This document shows positions 61,959 to 64,000 of a stretch of DNA of 64,000 nt, one piece after another. The DNA is from Neglectibacter timonensis (lineage in GTDB: Bacteria; Bacillota; Clostridia; Oscillospirales; Acutalibacteraceae): positions 62,001 to 126,000 of the forward strand of contig NZ_LT160640.1 of assembly GCF_900048895.1 (NCBI RefSeq), written 5' to 3'. The translations under genes and the position numbers were made by a program. The first letter of the stretch is position 1; the number at the start of each line of letters is the position of its first letter. The notes beneath the pieces are model-generated. The model was not told the origin of the DNA. It ran no database searches and saw only the letters and a program-made list of their open reading frames with translations.

Positions 61959-62162
61959 TTAAATTCCATAGGGAATCACATCGTCAATGGTCAGCATCTG
62001 CTTCGGCTTTGCGATTCCCATAAACTGCTTATGACACTCCCAGAGATCCATAAGCAAACCAAACGGCATGAGCCACACCTCATCCTGCGAGAGACTCAGA
62101 TGGGCCATGCCGTAATACAAAAGCCGGGTAAACAACTCCTCGTCACTTACCCGGCCACCGTG
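61959..62162 (-). CDS. Frameshift extension (T part) of the tail assembly chaperone
   Basis: A 67-residue frame with no start of its own, read as HGGRVSDEELFTRLLYYGMA...VIPYGI after a -1 shift from the upstream chaperone gene. DEELFTRLLYYGMAHLSLSQDEV and the MDLWECHKQF segment are typical of the extension that recruits the tape measure protein. The fusion product would be about 189 residues. The slip site is at 62162-62168. Confidence 0.88.
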   Translation of the reverse strand, partial: HGGRVSDEELFTRLLYYGMAHLSLSQDEVWLMPFGLLMDLWECHKQFMGIAKPKQMLTIDDVIPYGI

Positions 62163-62527
62163 TTTTTTCCCTCCGGCTCACTTTCCACGTTCCGCTTGGT
62201 ACCACGGTACATTGCCTCCATGATGGCGTCCTTGTAGTCGGTCAGCTCCATCGGGGAGGTGAGAAGCTCCACCTCATCGGCGGTCAGTTCCGGCTTTTTA
62301 TCCTCTGGGTGCTTCAGGTTGTGGACGAGGATGGGCTGGTTGCACAGAAGGGTGATGAGCCACACAATCTCGTCCAGCGCCATTTCAAAATTCTCTGCTT
62401 TCATCAGCTTCTCGCCCAGGTTTTCCAGGCCGCCGTAGCGTCCGGCGATCTGCTTTGTAGCACGGGTGGTCAGAAGCATCTCATATTCCACGCCGCCGAT
62501 GGTGACCATCGCTGTTCTTTCATCCAT
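62147..62527 (-). CDS. Tail assembly chaperone (G part)
   Basis: A 126-residue protein located between major tail and tape measure genes, where lambda gpG equivalents lie. Helical, with VTIGGVEYEMLLTTRATKQI near the N terminus. It coats the tape measure protein before tail polymerisation. Five codons before its stop is a slippery A_AAA_AAC in the correct phase, leading to the 67-residue extension. Ends GKNTVAG in the zero frame. Confidence 0.9.
   Translation of the reverse strand: MDERTAMVTIGGVEYEMLLTTRATKQIAGRYGGLENLGEKLMKAENFEMALDEIVWLITLLCNQPILVHNLKHPEDKKPELTADEVELLTSPMELTDYKDAIMEAMYRGTKRNVESEPEGKNTVAG
62162..62168 (-). promoter_or_regulatory. -1 ribosomal frameshift site A_AAA_AAC
   Basis: The minus strand reads GGA AAA AAC in the zero frame (codons 120-122). 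The heptamer A_AAA_AAC fits X_XXY_YYZ exactly. Slipping by -1 enters the 67-residue extension frame, which is open from this point. Confidence 0.9.
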
Positions 62528-62541
62528 GACTCAGATCCTCC

Positions 62542-63156
62542 TTAACCTTCGCCGTCCAGAGAGGCCGCAGTGGTTTCCGCATAGGACGGTTCGTAGACTT
62601 CCTGGTACCAGTTGGTGATAGTCGATGCGGACACGCCAGCGTCCCCCTCGGTGACCTCGGCTTTCCAGGGGTGCTTGCCCTGGCCGTCCACCTTGTTGCG
62701 GCGCATGACCGTCCCCTCGATGGTGGGCGTGGAGAACTCAATGCTCTCGCCCTTGGTAGTCAGGTTGGTAGCAGGGATGCCGAACTTCACCTTGTACAGC
62801 CAGAAGTATCGGTACTTGCCGTTTGCTTTCTTTGCACGAAAGCCAATGGCTACAGGAGCGCCGCCGTCCTCGCTGGCGGAGATGATGACGCCGTTCTGGT
62901 CGATCACCGCTCCCGTCAGGTCAGATGCGGCGGCTGCGCCGATATCATCCACGCCAAGGGTGAGGGTGCCGCTCTGGAACTCCTTCACCACCTCCGCAGC
63001 GCCATCGTCCGCATACAGCGTTGCCTCCGCAAGCTCCACGGAAAGCTCTGCGGTCATGGCTTTCGCAAGGGATGTAGGGGTGGCATAGGTCTCGTTGCCG
63101 TCCTCGTCCTCCGTGATTTTTGAATAGAAAAGTTTATCAAGGCCAATGGTAGCCAT
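62542..63156 (-). CDS. Major tail protein (phi13-like)
   Basis: A 204-residue tail tube protein. It opens IGLDKLFYSKITEDEDGNET as in phi13-family major tail proteins; FQSGTLTLGVDDIG, VAIGFRAKKANGKYRYFWLY and the IEFSTPTIEGTVMRR block are typical. It polymerises to form the tail tube. GGAGGAATGAGAT precedes the ATG. Confidence 0.92.
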   Translation of the reverse strand: MATIGLDKLFYSKITEDEDGNETYATPTSLAKAMTAELSVELAEATLYADDGAAEVVKEFQSGTLTLGVDDIGAAAASDLTGAVIDQNGVIISASEDGGAPVAIGFRAKKANGKYRYFWLYKVKFGIPATNLTTKGESIEFSTPTIEGTVMRRNKVDGQGKHPWKAEVTEGDAGVSASTITNWYQEVYEPSYAETTAASLDGEG

Positions 63157-63159
63157 ATC

Positions 63160-63255
63160 TCATTCCTCCAATCTACCGGCGAGCCGCCGGGAGCAATTCG
63201 CGCACCAGCTTTTGCGCTGATTTGACTTTATCGCCCGCGCCGTTACGCCGTTCAT
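63160..63255 (-). CDS. 31-residue micro-ORF with a CxxC motif
   Basis: Between the tail terminator and major tail genes, ATG at 63255 opens a frame of 31 codons, six bases after the upstream stop. The peptide is strongly basic and contains WCANCSRRLAG. Its end overlaps the ribosome site of the major tail gene. The DNA also contains GC-rich hairpins (for example CCGGCG-GCT-CGCCGG), so coding is plausible but not proven. It is too short for standard gene calling. Confidence 0.45.
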   Translation of the reverse strand: MNGVTARAIKSNQRKSWCANCSRRLAGRLEE

Positions 63256-63258
63256 ACT

Positions 63259-63594
63259 TTAAAGTCCGTATAGTTTCGCCACGTCAATGGCATAGTGGTG
63301 GTAGCCGGTATCATCCTCATGCCCGATATACCGTCTGTCCGTAATGGTAAAATCAGCGGCAAGCAGGGTCTTGGAAAGCTGCTTTTTCCGCTTCAGATAA
63401 TTTCCCCTGGAGAACAGGGAGAGCCGTGCTTCCTGAGTCTCATATTCCGGCAGATTATCGGCATGAAGCTCGTAGGTATCCGCAAGCGGCGTGACCACCA
63501 CGTACTCCTCCGGCGGCTCATCGGAGAACACGCCAGTCTCCACAGGCAGGCCGCAGTTTGTGACTGCTGCCTTGATTTCCGAAAGTAAACTCAA
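63259..63594 (-). CDS. Tail completion / terminator-like protein
   Basis: A 111-residue protein between the gp10-like protein and the major tail protein, the place of the tail terminator (lambda gpU-like). EIKAAVTNCGLPVETGVFSD, PEEYVVVTPLADTYELHADN and the ending HHYAIDVAKLYGL fit that small alpha/beta family. Its ATG overlaps the upstream stop by four bases. Confidence 0.75.
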   Translation of the reverse strand: MSLLSEIKAAVTNCGLPVETGVFSDEPPEEYVVVTPLADTYELHADNLPEYETQEARLSLFSRGNYLKRKKQLSKTLLAADFTITDRRYIGHEDDTGYHHYAIDVAKLYGL

Positions 63595-64000
63595 ATATTC
63601 TCCACCTCCTCGCCCAGCTTTGCCTTCATGGCGCTGATACAGGCGTTTTTGGATGCCGATCGGGCGGGCTTCAGAAACGGCTTTGCAGGCTGGCCGCTTT
63701 TGCCGTATTCCAGGATGGTGGCGATTTTGGCGTTGCTGTCGCCGTCAGAACGGGGTTCGGAAAAGCCCACCTTTATGTCAAAATCCCCGTTCCTGTCCTG
63801 CAGGGCGGGAGAAGTGCCAAGGGAGCGTAAAAGCTCCCCAGTGCTTCTGGAGTCATACTTTGTCCCGCTGCCAATGACAGACTGCAAATTGGAGCGCACC
63901 TTGTCCTCCACGACCTCTGCGCCTGCCTCCAGCACTTTCGGGATGATCTCATCCGTCTTATCCGCCAGCCGGGATACCTTCATCAGAAAGTCCTCCGGCA
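63591..64000 (-). CDS. HK97 gp10-family protein, 5' end beyond window
   Basis: At least 130 residues. GTKYDSRSTGELLRSL, the IATILEYGKSGQPAKPFLKPA block and the C-terminal helix are typical of HK97-gp10-like head-tail joining proteins. The ATG at 63983 is possible, but the coding pattern continues upstream (PEDFL before MKVSRLADKTDE), as in relatives starting earlier. The gene is therefore probably cut by the window edge. Confidence 0.82.
   Translation of the reverse strand, partial: PEDFLMKVSRLADKTDEIIPKVLEAGAEVVEDKVRSNLQSVIGSGTKYDSRSTGELLRSLGTSPALQDRNGDFDIKVGFSEPRSDGDSNAKIATILEYGKSGQPAKPFLKPARSASKNACISAMKAKLGEEVENI

Larger units (their letters stand above)
46500..64000 (-). mobile_element. 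Siphovirus-type prophage, one end (tail, lysis and recombinase modules)
   Basis: All genes run on the minus strand in standard siphovirus order: tail completion, major tail, chaperone, tape measure, distal tail, endopeptidase, fibre-like proteins, holin, endolysin, then serine recombinases. GC is visibly higher in the structural part than in the island to the left. The left att site was not found and is placed near the recombinase 3' end by convention; the other end lies beyond the window. Confidence 0.85.

Overview
The window comes from a low-to-moderate-GC Gram-positive anaerobe of the class Clostridia, most likely a gut Oscillospiraceae/Lachnospiraceae-type bacterium. The signs are TTGACA/TATAAT promoters with strong AGGAGG ribosome sites, a leucine T-box, a YesM/YesN-type two-component system, LplB/YtcP-type sugar transport, DUF1848, NAT_N/GNAT_C and MmeI-like proteins, and a prophage typical of gut Clostridia. 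No rRNA or tRNA gene was seen, so the genus is not fixed.

Left 39 kb, ordinary chromosome. Positions 1-5650 (minus) hold an operon with two asparagine-synthase-type amidotransferases, a D-aspartate-ligase-like ATP-grasp enzyme and an Asp/Glu racemase. This gene set is the one expected for making and amidating a D-Asp peptidoglycan cross-bridge. It has a good -10 box and a folded leader ending in an attenuator-like terminator. An XRE regulator and a histidine-phosphatase-fold protein that has lost the catalytic His follow. Next come leuA-leuB under a CUC T-box, an acyltransferase, dtd, an aldose-epimerase-like gene and a MazG-like gene. A BlaI / M56-peptidase / lipoprotein trio (14.0-17.6 kb) shares one repeated extracytoplasmic domain. 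Positions 17.7-30.1 kb are a carbohydrate locus: YesN/YesM regulators, a HAD phosphatase, a membrane-anchored binding protein, two ABC permeases, a lipoprotein binding protein, a Gfo/Idh/MocA oxidoreductase and a GH172 (DUF2961) glycosidase. Positions 30.2-39.8 kb carry DUF1848, azlCD, a flavin reductase, PAP2, a Ca2+-type P-ATPase, endonuclease IV, Nudix, GNAT, tetR and an NTF2-like gene. The tetR region has a 29-bp perfect inverted repeat, and tetR appears to start with AUA.

Accessory island, 39.8-46.5 kb. Base composition falls sharply. It contains an orphan 3' gene fragment, an MmeI-like DNA methyltransferase with a PD-(D/E)xK-like partner, and a frameshifted piece resembling the C-terminal extension of RlmD. 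It also holds a macrolide-resistance unit: the leader peptide and attenuator of a mef operon, a mef gene cut after codon 57, then an intact erm(G).

Prophage, about 46.5 kb to beyond 64 kb (minus). Read in the direction of transcription it has a gp10-like protein, tail terminator, CxxC micro-ORF, major tail protein, tail-assembly chaperone with a textbook A_AAA_AAC -1 frameshift site, tape measure, distal tail protein, tail endopeptidase, two related small proteins, a GH18 tail protein, holin and endolysin. A terminator follows, then a SHOCT-like gene and three overlapping serine-recombinase-type genes. The head and packaging genes lie beyond the window.

All assignments come from reading the sequence and from remembered family features; no database search was run.
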